Source: Streptomyces sp. NRRL S-337 (GTDB taxonomy: Bacteria > Actinomycetota > Actinomycetes > Streptomycetales > Streptomycetaceae). From it: a DNA stretch of 64,000 nucleotides. The notes beneath the pieces were generated by a model. That model was not told where the DNA came from. It saw only the letters and a program-made list of their open reading frames with translations, and ran no database searches. Shown here in pieces: positions 31,069-39,746 of the stretch (positions are counted from its first letter, which is position 1; each line of letters opens with the position of its first letter). The stretch is taken from positions 124,001 to 188,000 of the forward strand of contig NZ_JOIX01000005.1 in NCBI RefSeq assembly GCF_000720175.1, read 5' to 3'. The translations under genes were made by a program, and so were the position numbers.

Positions 31069-31221
31069 CACGTGCCTCCGGTGGTCGGTCGGCCGGCCGA
31101 CGCGAAGCGTAGCGGCCCGCGGCCCGGTGCGCACCCGGGCCGACCGGTTGGTTCCGGCCCGGCGAAGGGGGCAGCCTGGAAGCGGAGGAGACCCGCAGCC
31201 CGACGACGTCAGGAGCCGGCC

Positions 31222-31878
31222 ATGGGCGGTACATCCGACCGGGCCCTTGCCCGTACGCTGCTGGAACGGCACGGCACGACCTACGCCCAGGAGAGCGGCA
31301 TCCGGCTGCGCAACACCCCGCAGCCGCTCTACCAGGTGCTGGTGCTGGCCCATCTGCTCAGCGCCCGGATCCGGGCCTCCGTGGCGGTGGCGTCGGCGCG
31401 TGCGCTGTTCGAGGCCGGTCTGCGCACACCGCGGCGGATGGCCGACGCGACCTGGCAGCAGCGGGTCGACGCGCTGGGGGAGGGCGGCTACCGGCGCTAC
31501 GACGAGCGGACCGCCACCCAGCTCGGGGACGCGGCGGAGCTGCTGCTGGACGAGTACGGCGGGGATCTGCGGCGGATGCGGGACGCGGCGGGCGGCGACG
31601 TCACCGAGTTGCGCGGCGCGCTGCGCAAGGTGCCCGGCCTCGGGCCCGCGGGCTGCGACATCTTCCTGCGCGAGGTGCAGGGCGTCTGGCCCGAACTCGC
31701 CCCCTGCCTGGATGGCAAGGCCGTCCAGGGCGCCGGGCGGCTGGGCCTGCCGGAGGACGGCCGCAGGCTGGCCCGGCTGGTGGGCGAGGACGAGTTGCCG
31801 GCGTTCGCCTCGGCGCTGGTGCGGGCCGCGCTGGACAGGTCCGTGGTGGACGATGTGCGCGAGGCGGCGGACGGCTGA
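31222..31878 (+). CDS. Endonuclease III-like HhH protein lacking catalytic residues
   Basis: 218 residues of the HhH-GPD fold: LYQVLVLAHLLSARIRASVA and a helix-hairpin-helix LRKVPGLGPAGCDIFLREV. In true endonuclease III this hairpin carries the catalytic Lys (PGVGRKTA); here the position is Ala/Gly. The downstream Asp strand is altered (CLDGKAVQGAG), and the four-Cys Fe-S loop is missing. It may bind DNA without lyase activity or act by another route. AGGAG lies 6 nt before the ATG. It is divergent from the CDF gene. Confidence 0.8.
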   Translation: MGGTSDRALARTLLERHGTTYAQESGIRLRNTPQPLYQVLVLAHLLSARIRASVAVASARALFEAGLRTPRRMADATWQQRVDALGEGGYRRYDERTATQLGDAAELLLDEYGGDLRRMRDAAGGDVTELRGALRKVPGLGPAGCDIFLREVQGVWPELAPCLDGKAVQGAGRLGLPEDGRRLARLVGEDELPAFASALVRAALDRSVVDDVREAADG

Positions 31879-31920
31879 GGCGGCGGGGAGCCTCCGGCGA
31901 CCGGTGACCGCCGGCGGCCG

Positions 31921-33738
31921 TCAGGCGATCAGGGCTCCCAGCAGGGTGACGCCCGCGAGGAACCAGGCGATGTAGTCGCCGACATGACCGGAGTGCACCC
32001 GGCGCAACGGAACGGTCCAGCGGGCCGGTTCGTCGCCCACCGGCCGCCGTACGGTCGCCAGCGCGAGACCCGCGGCCAGTGCGGTGGCCACCAGACCCCA
32101 CAGCACCCCGGAGGCGGTCCAGTGCGGCGGGGGAGTGGGCACCGGCTCCGCCGCCCGGCCGTGCAGCACCGCCGCGAGGTAGCCGGTGTGGTCGGTGAAG
32201 GCGTCCGCGGCCTGCCCGATGCCGGTCCGCAGACCGGGGATCAGCCCCACCGCCAGGGCCGCGGCGAGCAGCACCGCCGGCACGGTGAGCATGGTGTCCG
32301 GGATCCGGGAGAGCGGACCGCCCCGGGTCTCCGGCTCCTCCTCGCCGGTCGTCTCGTCGGCCGGGTGCTCACCGGCGTCGGCCGGCCGGGCGCCCAGACC
32401 GAGGAACACCCGGGCCCCGGCCCGCAGCACCGCGCCCCCGGTGACCGCCGACACCAGGACGAACAGCGCGGTCGCCCAGCCGCCCACGGCCTCCTCGGTG
32501 GCCGCCTTGCCCAGCGCGGTGCCGAACGGCGGCAGCCCGGCCAGCGCCAGCCCGCCGGCCCCGAACAGCGCGCCCACCCACGGCAGTTCGCGCCCCCGGC
32601 CGTGCAGCTGGTGCTCGTCGACGCTGGCGAACCGGTCCAGCAGGATGCCCACGCACGCGAACAGCGCCGCCTTCACCCCGGCGTGCGCCAGGACGTACAC
32701 GGCGACGCCGCCGACCCCTTCCGGGCTGAGTACCGCGATACCCACCAGGAACAGTCCGGCGTGCGCCACCGTGGAGTAGGCGAGCAGCCGCTTGAGGTGG
32801 CGCTGCTGCCAGCACATCAGCGCGCCCAGGACGGCGGTCAGCACGCCCAGGGCCAGCAGCGCCCGGTGGGCGTCCGGCGCCGGCAGCCCGCCCGGGCCGG
32901 CGAACACCGTCCAGTAGACCCGGGCCGTGCCGTACAGTCCCAGCTCGACCATCACCCCCGACATCAGCATGCACACCGGTGTCGGGGCCACCGCATGGGC
33001 GTCGGCCAGCCAGAAGTGGAACGGCACCGCCGCCGCCTTGACCAGCAGTCCGGTCACGACCAGGGTGAAGGCGGCGATCAGCAGTGCGTCCGGCGTGCCG
33101 CCGGGCGCACCGGCCAGGGCGTCGCCGATCTGCGCGAAGCCCAGCTCGCCCGTGTGCGCGTAGAGCAGGCCGATGCCCAGCAACGTGGCGTATCCGCCGA
33201 GGGAGTTGACCACGCCGAAGACCAGGGCGCCCTGCACGGCCCGGGCCTCCTCCACCCGGTAGCCGGTCAGCGCGTACGCGACCACGCCCATCAGCTCGAA
33301 GAACACGAAGGCGTTGAAGAGGTCGCCGGTGAGCGTGAATCCGCACATGCCGGCCTGGAAGAGCAGCACCAGCGCCGGGAACGAACCGGCGTGCCGGCGC
33401 GGCGGCTCGTCGAAGTACCGCCAGGCGTACGCGAGCGCCGCCAGCACCAGCAGGGAGACCAGGGTGGCCAGCCCGAGGCCGGTCCGGTCGCCGACCAGCA
33501 CGATGCCCACGCTCACCCCGCCGTGCGGCCGCCAGCCGCCCACCCACTCGGCGGGCCGCCCGGCCGACGACCCGGTGGCCGCCAGCGCGAGCAGGGCGAG
33601 CACCGCGGCACCGGCCGCGAACAGGCAGCCCAGCGTCTCGGCGGCGTACCGGGGCAGCCGCCGGCCCGCCCCCACCAGCAGCGCCGCACCGAACATCGGG
33701 GTGACCACGATCAGCGGCAGGGTCTGTGCGACGCTCAC
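31921..33738 (-). CDS. mrpD: Mrp-type antiporter subunit D (proton-translocating NuoN/MrpD family)
   Basis: 605 residues, about 14 membrane spans. Landmarks are [20 protein letters not shown] (the conserved membrane Glu), [20 protein letters not shown] (conserved Lys) and [21 protein letters not shown] hydrophilic linker near 480-510 ([17 protein letters not shown]) and extra C-terminal spans lengthen it beyond the usual 500. It moves protons and/or Na+ across the membrane as the large subunit of the complex. Its GTG overlaps the mrpC stop (GTGA). It is last gene of the operon. Confidence 0.92.
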   Translation of the reverse strand: MSVAQTLPLIVVTPMFGAALLVGAGRRLPRYAAETLGCLFAAGAAVLALLALAATGSSAGRPAEWVGGWRPHGGVSVGIVLVGDRTGLGLATLVSLLVLAALAYAWRYFDEPPRRHAGSFPALVLLFQAGMCGFTLTGDLFNAFVFFELMGVVAYALTGYRVEEARAVQGALVFGVVNSLGGYATLLGIGLLYAHTGELGFAQIGDALAGAPGGTPDALLIAAFTLVVTGLLVKAAAVPFHFWLADAHAVAPTPVCMLMSGVMVELGLYGTARVYWTVFAGPGGLPAPDAHRALLALGVLTAVLGALMCWQQRHLKRLLAYSTVAHAGLFLVGIAVLSPEGVGGVAVYVLAHAGVKAALFACVGILLDRFASVDEHQLHGRGRELPWVGALFGAGGLALAGLPPFGTALGKAATEEAVGGWATALFVLVSAVTGGAVLRAGARVFLGLGARPADAGEHPADETTGEEEPETRGGPLSRIPDTMLTVPAVLLAAALAVGLIPGLRTGIGQAADAFTDHTGYLAAVLHGRAAEPVPTPPPHWTASGVLWGLVATALAAGLALATVRRPVGDEPARWTVPLRRVHSGHVGDYIAWFLAGVTLLGALIA

Positions 33739-34082
33739 CCCCGCAGCTCCGACAGCTCGTCCGGGTCCACCGTGCGGTGGCGCTTGGCGACCTGGACGAC
33801 CAGGGAGAGCAGCAGCGCGGTCACGGTCGCGCCGATGACGATGTCGGTCAGCGTGAGCGCCTGGACGACCGGATCGACGACCGGACGCGAGCCCGGGGCG
33901 ATGTCGGAGAACACCGGCGCGGTGGCGCCGGAGCGGTAGCCGACGGCCAGCAGCAGGACGTAGGTCGACGACTGGCAGACCGCCAGACAGCCCACGGCGT
34001 GGATGAGGTTGCGGCTGGTCGCGAGCCCGTGACACCCCATCAGGAACAGCCAGCCCGCGACCACGTACGGCGCTGCGCTCAT
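33735..34082 (-). CDS. mrpC: Mrp-type antiporter subunit C
   Basis: 115 residues, three spans, NuoK-like: [20 protein letters not shown], then [15 protein letters not shown] and [20 protein letters not shown], where [10 protein letters not shown] is the family signature. It couples conformational change to ion movement in the complex. The ATG overlaps the preceding stop by 4 bases (ATGA). Confidence 0.94.
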   Translation of the reverse strand: MSAAPYVVAGWLFLMGCHGLATSRNLIHAVGCLAVCQSSTYVLLLAVGYRSGATAPVFSDIAPGSRPVVDPVVQALTLTDIVIGATVTALLLSLVVQVAKRHRTVDPDELSELRG

Positions 34083-34831
34083 GCCGGGTCCTCCGCCTCT
34101 TCGTCCGTACTCGCGATCTCCACCGCCTGGTCCAGGAACCGGGCCAGCAGCACCACCACCCCGGCGGTGACCTCCACGCCGATGGCGGCGTTGAGCAGCG
34201 GGACGGTGCCTCCCGAGGAGAGGGTGTTGAAGGTGCCGTAGGGCAGGAAGTTGCCCAGAAACGCCCAGCCCGTCAGCAGCGCCGCCGCGCCCACCAGGAC
34301 GTACGCCGCCTCGCCCGCGGCGTCCGCGACCTCGTACATCCCCAGCGGCCGGATCCGCTCCAGTGCCCGGTAGTCCACCGCGATGTAGAGCAGGTGCAGC
34401 GAGGTCGCGACCACCACCCCGCCCTGGAAACCGCCGCCGGGGCTGAGCTGGCCGTGCGTGACGATGTACAGCCCGATCAGCAGGGTGACCGGCAGGGCGA
34501 ACAGCGCGTAGCGGCGCACCGACGGCGCGACCCGGGCCGGCTCCGGCTGCTGCCGGTCCTCGTCCCGGGTCTGCCGCAGCAGGACGACGGTGCCCAGCAC
34601 CGAACCGAAGAGGATGGACTCCTCGCCGAGGGTGTCCAGGGCCCGCTGGTCGAAGTTGACCGAGGAGACGGTGTTGGCGGTGTGCCGGGCGAGCGCGGCC
34701 CGCACCGCGCGGTCGCCGTAGGGGTGCCGGTCGCCGCCGAACGACGGCAGGTTCAGGCAGGCCAGGACGTACAGCACCGCCACGCCGAGCCCGCCCAGGG
34801 CCAGCACCCACATCCGCAGCCGCATGGTCAT
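34079..34831 (-). CDS. mrpB: Mrp subunit B with an MbhE-like N-terminal segment
   Basis: 250 residues. The C-terminal part (about 105-245) is Mrp[21 protein letters not shown], then [20 protein letters not shown]. The first 90 residues carry [20 protein letters not shown], then [16 protein letters not shown], which is the pattern of MbhE or the C-terminal end of MrpA. The gene therefore looks like an MbhE-MrpB fusion. The ATG overlaps the stop of the DUF4040 gene. Confidence 0.85.
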   Translation of the reverse strand: MTMRLRMWVLALGGLGVAVLYVLACLNLPSFGGDRHPYGDRAVRAALARHTANTVSSVNFDQRALDTLGEESILFGSVLGTVVLLRQTRDEDRQQPEPARVAPSVRRYALFALPVTLLIGLYIVTHGQLSPGGGFQGGVVVATSLHLLYIAVDYRALERIRPLGMYEVADAAGEAAYVLVGAAALLTGWAFLGNFLPYGTFNTLSSGGTVPLLNAAIGVEVTAGVVVLLARFLDQAVEIASTDEEAEDPA

Positions 34832-35097
34832 TCCCGCTCCTCCCGGCGCTCGCTGCGGGCCTTGCGGCGCACCTTGCGCACGGAGAGCAGCACCATCAGC
34901 GGCGTCAGCGCGGAGCCGACCGCGAGCTGGGAGAGCGCGACGTCGGGCGCCTGCAGCAGCAGGAAGAGGGTGGCCAGCGACAACCCGAGCAGGGACAGCA
35001 CGAAGGACTGGCGGACGGGATCGCGCACCAGGACCGCCCCGGTCCCGGCGGCGGCCACCAGCAGCAGGCCCAGCAGCACCGGCAGTTCACCGGTCAT
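34828..35097 (-). CDS. DUF4040 (MbhD-like) antiporter subunit
   Basis: 89 residues with three spans: ELPVLLGLLLVAAAGTGAVL, QSFVLSLLGLSLATLFLLLQ, then APDVALSQLAVGSALTPLMV. The (Q)APDVALTQLAVG motif identifies the MbhD/DUF4040 unit, which in most Mrp complexes is part of MrpA's C-terminal half. Here it stands alone. It overlaps the preceding gene by 11 bases. Confidence 0.87.
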   Translation of the reverse strand: MTGELPVLLGLLLVAAAGTGAVLVRDPVRQSFVLSLLGLSLATLFLLLQAPDVALSQLAVGSALTPLMVLLSVRKVRRKARSERREERE

Positions 35098-35581
35098 CGG
35101 ACATCCCTTCCGCGGGTGCGCCCCGCCCGTGCCCCATGGCCGCCGCGGCTTGCACCGCCCGGGTCGCCACCCGGCACCCCAGCGCCAGCAGCACCCCGAT
35201 GACCAGGAGCTTCACCATCGCCCGGCCGGGCCCGGTGGCGACGCAGAGCGGCAGCACCACGGCGGCCACCGCGACGTAGTTCACCGCCGTCAGCACGCGC
35301 AGCCACCGCTGCCCGGGCGGATGGTCCGCCAGCTGGTCGGCGAGCAGCCGCACGAAGAGCAGCGTCCCGGCCGGCCCCAGCACCGAGAGCATCAGCGCGG
35401 TGTCGACGTAGGCCGGCCGGGCGAAGCCCTGCGACAGCAGCAGGAAGACCAGGCTGAGGAACGTGGTCGCCACGTTCTGTGCGGGCACCCGCCGCCGGGC
35501 CCGCCCGGTGGCCACACCGCAGGCGGCCGGGGCGAAGCCGCACAGCAGCAGCGCGGTGCCCGCGGCGGTCCAGCCGTTCAC
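35087..35581 (-). CDS. Mrp subunit F-like protein, possible F-G fusion
   Basis: 164 residues, about five spans. The middle (ARPAYVDTALMLSVLGPAGT, then LLFVRLLADQL) is the MrpF pattern of three short spans. A C-terminal third has two more spans (AMVKLLVIGVLLALGCRVAT, RAVQAAAAM) that resemble the end of MrpG (LLIxxFLLLTAPVAAHxxARAA). No separate mrpG is present, so an F-G fusion is the simplest reading but is not proven. The GTG at 35581 overlaps the mrpE stop. Confidence 0.65.
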   Translation of the reverse strand: MNGWTAAGTALLLCGFAPAACGVATGRARRRVPAQNVATTFLSLVFLLLSQGFARPAYVDTALMLSVLGPAGTLLFVRLLADQLADHPPGQRWLRVLTAVNYVAVAAVVLPLCVATGPGRAMVKLLVIGVLLALGCRVATRAVQAAAAMGHGRGAPAEGMSDDR

Positions 35582-35754
35582 CGGTCGCCGACCGCACGCC
35601 GGGCCCCGCGGGCCGCGGCGGCGGCGACCAGTCCGGCGCCCGCACCGACCACCCATTCCAAGGTGTCGACGGGACCGATCAGCATGATCCACAACAGGGT
35701 CAACGCCGCCCACCAGACCAGGAGTTCACCCCCTGCCGCCAGCGCTCGCGTCAT
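35578..35754 (-). CDS. mrpE: Short MrpE-like subunit
   Basis: 58 residues with two spans: ELLVWWAALTLLWIMLIGPV, then DTLEWVVGAGAGLVAAAAAR. This matches the N-terminal membrane part of MrpE, but the usual 100-residue C-terminal region is missing. The ATG at 35754 follows GGGAGGT by 9 nt and is preferred to an upstream start at 35793. It is first in the six-gene operon; the 181 bp upstream must hold the promoter. Confidence 0.7.
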   Translation of the reverse strand: MTRALAAGGELLVWWAALTLLWIMLIGPVDTLEWVVGAGAGLVAAAAARGARRAVGDR

Positions 35755-35849
35755 CCGCCACACACCTCCCTGCCGACCGGGTACCCGCGCCACAGGCTCA
35801 CATGCGGCGCCCCGGCCGCCCCGTCACCGCGCCGCGCATTACTCCGTCG

Positions 35850-35887
35850 GGGCGCGAGGCGCGGGTGTGGGCGCGAGGCGCAGGTGC
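35850..35887. repeat. 19-bp tandem repeat upstream of mrpE and beyond the xfp stop
   Basis: GGGCGCGAGGCGCGGGTGT (35850-35868) is followed by a copy with two changes (35869-35887). Just downstream, GCCGGTCA is repeated over the phosphoketolase stop at about 35932-35942. Confidence 0.55.
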
Positions 35888-35935
35888 GGGGCGCGGGCGC
35901 CGGACGGCCCGCGCGCCGGCCGGCCGGTCAGCCGG

Positions 35936-38347
35936 TCAGCCGGACCAGGTCCAGTCGGCGACCTCGGGCAGATCGGTGCCGTACTCCCGGATCCAGGAGT
36001 GGTGACGGGTGCGGACGTCCGCCATCGCCTGGCGCAGCGTGACGGCGCGTACGCCGAGGCCGGGCACCCGGTCGATGACGTCCATCACCAGCCGGTAGCG
36101 GTCGAGGTCGTTGCGGACGACCATGTCGAAGGGCGTGGTGGTGGTGCCCTCCTCCTTGTAGCCGCGGACGTGCAGGTTCGGGTGGCCGGCCCGCCGGTAG
36201 CCAAGCCGGTGGATCAGCCACGGGTAGCCGTGGTACGCGAAGATCACCGGCTTGTCGCGGGTGAACAGCGCGTCGTACTCGGCGTCCGTCATGCCGTGCG
36301 GGTGATCCCCCGCCGGCAGCAGCCGGGCCATGTCGACGACGTTGACCACCCGCACGGCCAGCTCCGGCAGATGACGGCGCAGCAGATCGGCGGCGGCCAG
36401 CGTCTCCTGGGTGGGGACGTCGCCCGCGCAGCCCAGCACCACGTCGGGCTCACGGCTGCCGTCCTCGGTGCCGGCCCACTCCCAGGCGCCGGCGCCGCGG
36501 GCGCAGTGCGCCCGGGCCTCGTCCAGGGACAGCCAGTCGAAGCTGGGCTGCTTGCCGGCCACGATCACATTGACGTAGTCCCGGCTGCGCAGCGCGTGGT
36601 CGGCCACCGACAGCAGGGTGTTGGCGTCCGGCGGCAGGTAGACCCGGACCACCTCGGGGCTCTTGTTGAGGATGTGGTCGACGAACCCGGGGTCCTGGTG
36701 CGAGAAGCCGTTGTGGTCCTGGCGCCAGACGTGCGAGGTGAGCAGGTAGTTCAGCGAGGCGATGGGACGCCGCCAGGGCAGCCGGCGGGCCGTGCGCAGC
36801 CACTTGATGTGCTGGTTGACCATCGAGTCGACGATGTGCGCGAACGCCTCGTAGCTGGAGAACAGGCCGTGCCGCCCGGTGAGCAGATAGCCCTCCAGCC
36901 AGCCCTGGCACAGGTGCTCGGAGAGCACCTCCATGACCCGCCCGTCGTGCGCGAGGTGCTCGTCGGTCTCCAGCGTCTCGGCCTGCCACGCCTTGCCGGT
37001 GACGTCGTAGAGCGCCTCCAGCCGGTTGGAGGCGGTCTCGTCCGGGCCCACCACGCGGAAGTCCCGGCGCCCGGCGGTGGCCGCCATGATCCCGGACAGC
37101 AGACCGCCCAGCACCCGGGTCGGCTCGTGCAGCACGGTGCCGCGCTTGTCGACCTCGACGGCGTACCGCTCCAGCGGCGGCACCGGCAGGTCCCGCAGCA
37201 GCAGTCCGCCGTTGGCGTGCGGTGTGGCGCCCAGCCGGCGCGGCCCCTCGGGGACGCAGGCCAGCACTTCCGGGGTGGGCCGGCCCTGCGCGTCGAAGAG
37301 CTCCTCGGGCCGGTACGAGCGCAACCACTCCTCCAGCTGCCGCAGGTGCCCGGGGTTGTCGCGGACGCCGGCCAGCGGGACCTGGTGGGAGCGCCAGGTG
37401 TTCTCGACGGGCTTCCCGTCGACCTCGTGCGGGCCGGTCCAGCCCTTGGGCGTGCGCAGCACGATCATCGGCCAGCGCGGTCGGTCGGTGAGGCCGTCGC
37501 GGCGGGCCCGGCCGTGGATGTCGGAGATCCGGTCCACGCAGCGGTCCATGGCGGCGGCCAGCGCCTGGTGCACCGCCGTCGGATCGTCACCGGTGACATG
37601 CACCGGCTCGTGTCCGTAGCCGCGCAGCAGCGCGTCCAGCTCCTCCTCGGGGAGCCGGGCGAGCACCGCGGGGTTGGCGATCTTGTAGCCGTTGAGGTGC
37701 AGGATCGGCAGGACGGCGCCGTCGTGCACCGGGTCGAGGAACTTGGTGGCGTGCCAGGACGCGGCGAGCGGGCCGGTCTCCGCCTCGCCGTCGCCGACGA
37801 CGCAGGCGACCAGCAGGCCGGGGTTGTCGAAGGCCGCGCCGTAGGCATGGGTGAGGGAGTAGCCCAGCTCACCGCCCTCGTGGATCGACCCCGGTGTCTC
37901 CGGGGCGACATGGCTGGGGATCCCGCCGGGGAACGAGAACTGCCGGAACAGCCGGGCCATGCCCTCCCCGTCCCGGGTGACGTCGGGATAGGTCTCCGCG
38001 TACGTGCCGTCCAGCCAGGAGTTGGCCACCACCGCGGGGCCGCCGTGCCCCGGCCCCCAGATGCACAGCGCGTCCAGCTCGCGGGCCTTGACGACCCGGT
38101 TCAGATGGGTGTGCACCAGGTTCAGCCCGGGGGAGGTGCCCCAGTGGCCCAGCAGCCGGGGCTTGATGTGCTCGGGGCGCAGCGGCGCTTCCAGCAGGGG
38201 GTTCGCCATCAGGTAGATCTGCCCGACGGACAGGTAGTTGGCGGCCCGCCAGTGCGCGTCCAGGGTGCGCAGCTCGGCGGCGTCCAGCGGCCCCGGCGCC
38301 GCCGACTCCCCCCTTCCGGGCGCTGCCGGGGCGTGCGCGTCGGACAT
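35936..38347 (-). CDS. xfp: Phosphoketolase
   Basis: 803 residues. This thiamine-diphosphate enzyme splits xylulose 5-phosphate (and often fructose 6-phosphate) to acetyl phosphate. N-terminal domain: [37 protein letters not shown]; ThDP-binding motif [19 protein letters not shown]; central [20 protein letters not shown], then DPGFVDHI, contacting phosphate; C-terminal [20 protein letters not shown]. All family landmarks and the length are normal. It gives a direct C5-to-acetyl-phosphate route, and an F420-dependent sugar-phosphate dehydrogenase-like gene lies 42 bp upstream on the same strand. Confidence 0.96.
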   Translation of the reverse strand: MSDAHAPAAPGRGESAAPGPLDAAELRTLDAHWRAANYLSVGQIYLMANPLLEAPLRPEHIKPRLLGHWGTSPGLNLVHTHLNRVVKARELDALCIWGPGHGGPAVVANSWLDGTYAETYPDVTRDGEGMARLFRQFSFPGGIPSHVAPETPGSIHEGGELGYSLTHAYGAAFDNPGLLVACVVGDGEAETGPLAASWHATKFLDPVHDGAVLPILHLNGYKIANPAVLARLPEEELDALLRGYGHEPVHVTGDDPTAVHQALAAAMDRCVDRISDIHGRARRDGLTDRPRWPMIVLRTPKGWTGPHEVDGKPVENTWRSHQVPLAGVRDNPGHLRQLEEWLRSYRPEELFDAQGRPTPEVLACVPEGPRRLGATPHANGGLLLRDLPVPPLERYAVEVDKRGTVLHEPTRVLGGLLSGIMAATAGRRDFRVVGPDETASNRLEALYDVTGKAWQAETLETDEHLAHDGRVMEVLSEHLCQGWLEGYLLTGRHGLFSSYEAFAHIVDSMVNQHIKWLRTARRLPWRRPIASLNYLLTSHVWRQDHNGFSHQDPGFVDHILNKSPEVVRVYLPPDANTLLSVADHALRSRDYVNVIVAGKQPSFDWLSLDEARAHCARGAGAWEWAGTEDGSREPDVVLGCAGDVPTQETLAAADLLRRHLPELAVRVVNVVDMARLLPAGDHPHGMTDAEYDALFTRDKPVIFAYHGYPWLIHRLGYRRAGHPNLHVRGYKEEGTTTTPFDMVVRNDLDRYRLVMDVIDRVPGLGVRAVTLRQAMADVRTRHHSWIREYGTDLPEVADWTWSG

Positions 38348-38389
38348 GCTCAGCTCCTCACGACGGTGGCGTGCAACGGACGGTCCCGG

Positions 38390-39355
38390 TCACAGGTTGC
38401 GCAGCGCGGGCAGCAGCTTGGTCTCCGCCCAGTCCAGGAACGGCTCCTGGTGGCCGCCGCCGATCTGCACCAGCGCGACCTCGGTGAAGCCCGCGTCCAC
38501 GTACGGGCGCACCGCCTCGACGAACCGGCCCACGTCGTCGCCGCACGGAACGGCCTCGGCGACGTCCTCGGGCCTGACGTACTCGGTGGCCCCGGCGAAG
38601 CCCTTCGGCCCCGGCAGTTCGGAGTTGACCTGCCAGCCGCCGAGCATCCAGCGGAACTGGTCGTGCGCCCGGGCGACGGCCGCGTCGCGGTCGGGGTCGT
38701 AGCAGACCGGCAGCTGGCCGACCCGGGGTTTGCCGGTGCCGCCGTGCCGGTCGAAGGACGTCAGCAGCTCGGCCTTGGGCTCGGTGGCGATGACCAGGTC
38801 GCCCAGCCGGCCGGCGATCTCACAGGAGCGTTCGCCCGAGACGGCCACCCCGATCGGCGGCGGTTCGTCGGGCAGGTCCCACAGCCGGGCGTGCGCCACG
38901 TCGAAGTGGGTGCCGTGGTGGGTGACCTCGCCGCCGCCGAAGAGCTTGCGGATGATCTCGATCGCCTCGGCCAGCTTGTCCAGCCGTACGGGTGAGGCCG
39001 GCCAGCCGGCGCCCACCACGTGCTCGTTGAGGTTCTCGCCGGAGCCCAGCCCCAGCCGGAACCGGCCGCCGGAGAGCAGCTGCATGGTCGCGGCCTTCTG
39101 GGCGACGACCGCGGGGTGGTAGCGGGTCGTCGGGCAGGTCACGTAGGTCATCAGCGGGATGCGGCTGGTGGCCTGCGCCGCGGCGCCCAGCACGCTCCAG
39201 GCGTACGGGGCGTGGCCCTGCGACTCCAGCCACGGGAAGTAGTGGTCGGAGGTCACCGAGAAGTCGAAGCCGGCGCGTTCGGCACCGACGACATGACCGA
39301 CCAGGGCCCGCGGGCCCGCCTGTTCGGTCATCATTGTGTATCCGATCTGCACCAT
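38390..39355 (-). CDS. F420-dependent LLM-class oxidoreductase, glucose-6-phosphate dehydrogenase-like
   Basis: 321 residues with the luciferase-like TIM barrel. MVQIGYTMMTEQAGPRALVG, FDFSVTSDHYFPWLESQGHA, RYHPAVVAQKAATMQLLSGG and LGSGENLNEHVVGAGWP match the F420-dependent glucose-6-phosphate dehydrogenase (Fgd) group, including the SDH and GSGE-x-LNEH motifs. Related proteins act on other substrates, so G6P is only likely. It precedes xfp by 42 bp on the same strand, which suggests a two-gene sugar-phosphate unit supplying reduced F420 and acetyl phosphate. Confidence 0.85.
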   Translation of the reverse strand: MVQIGYTMMTEQAGPRALVGHVVGAERAGFDFSVTSDHYFPWLESQGHAPYAWSVLGAAAQATSRIPLMTYVTCPTTRYHPAVVAQKAATMQLLSGGRFRLGLGSGENLNEHVVGAGWPASPVRLDKLAEAIEIIRKLFGGGEVTHHGTHFDVAHARLWDLPDEPPPIGVAVSGERSCEIAGRLGDLVIATEPKAELLTSFDRHGGTGKPRVGQLPVCYDPDRDAAVARAHDQFRWMLGGWQVNSELPGPKGFAGATEYVRPEDVAEAVPCGDDVGRFVEAVRPYVDAGFTEVALVQIGGGHQEPFLDWAETKLLPALRNL

Positions 39356-39416
39356 TCAACACACCTTGCTGTCGCGAGACGGGGTCTGCAACCGGGGCCT
39401 GACCAGGGCGGCCGCG

Positions 39417-39602
39417 TCAGTCGGGCGGTTCGGGCGCGGGATGCTCCCCCGGCTCGGCCCCGGGCGGCTCGGCGGGGGCGGTGCCCGGCTCCTCCGGTTC
39501 CGGTTCCGGCTCGGCCGGCACCGGGTCCCGCGGCAGCGGCTCCGGCTCGCTCGGTACGGGGCCCGGCCCCTTGGGCGCGGGTTCAGTGCTCAAAAGGGTC
39601 AT
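39417..39602 (-). CDS. Pro/Glu-rich small protein
   Basis: 61 residues from an ATG at 39602 with GGAGAG 4 nt upstream. MTLLSTEPAPKGPGPVPSEP opens a sequence of PEPEP and PAEPEP repeats (44% Pro or more). It is probably an extended polyproline rod. It resembles in character, not in sequence, the Pro/Gly-rich ORF at 28423-28731. It lies between the nitrate reductase fusion and the Fgd-like gene on the same strand. No known function. Confidence 0.5.
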   Translation of the reverse strand: MTLLSTEPAPKGPGPVPSEPEPLPRDPVPAEPEPEPEEPGTAPAEPPGAEPGEHPAPEPPD

Positions 39603-39746
39603 AGCGCTCTCCTTCCTCTCCATCCTGCGTCCCATGCGGGTACTCGGCCCGTTCGGGCCGGAAACCTCATCGCAGGGGGAAAGACAGCGGGAGGGGGAAC
39701 GCGGAGCCGTTCGGGGCTCAGCCTTCGGGGTGGAGCGGCACGGCCG

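Noticed and set aside
34394..38995. 1533-codon plus-strand open frame across the Mrp and phosphoketolase genes
   Set aside because: It is antisense to genes with clear protein families and is a by-product of GC-rich codon bias; its product shows only Arg/Gly/Pro-rich noise.
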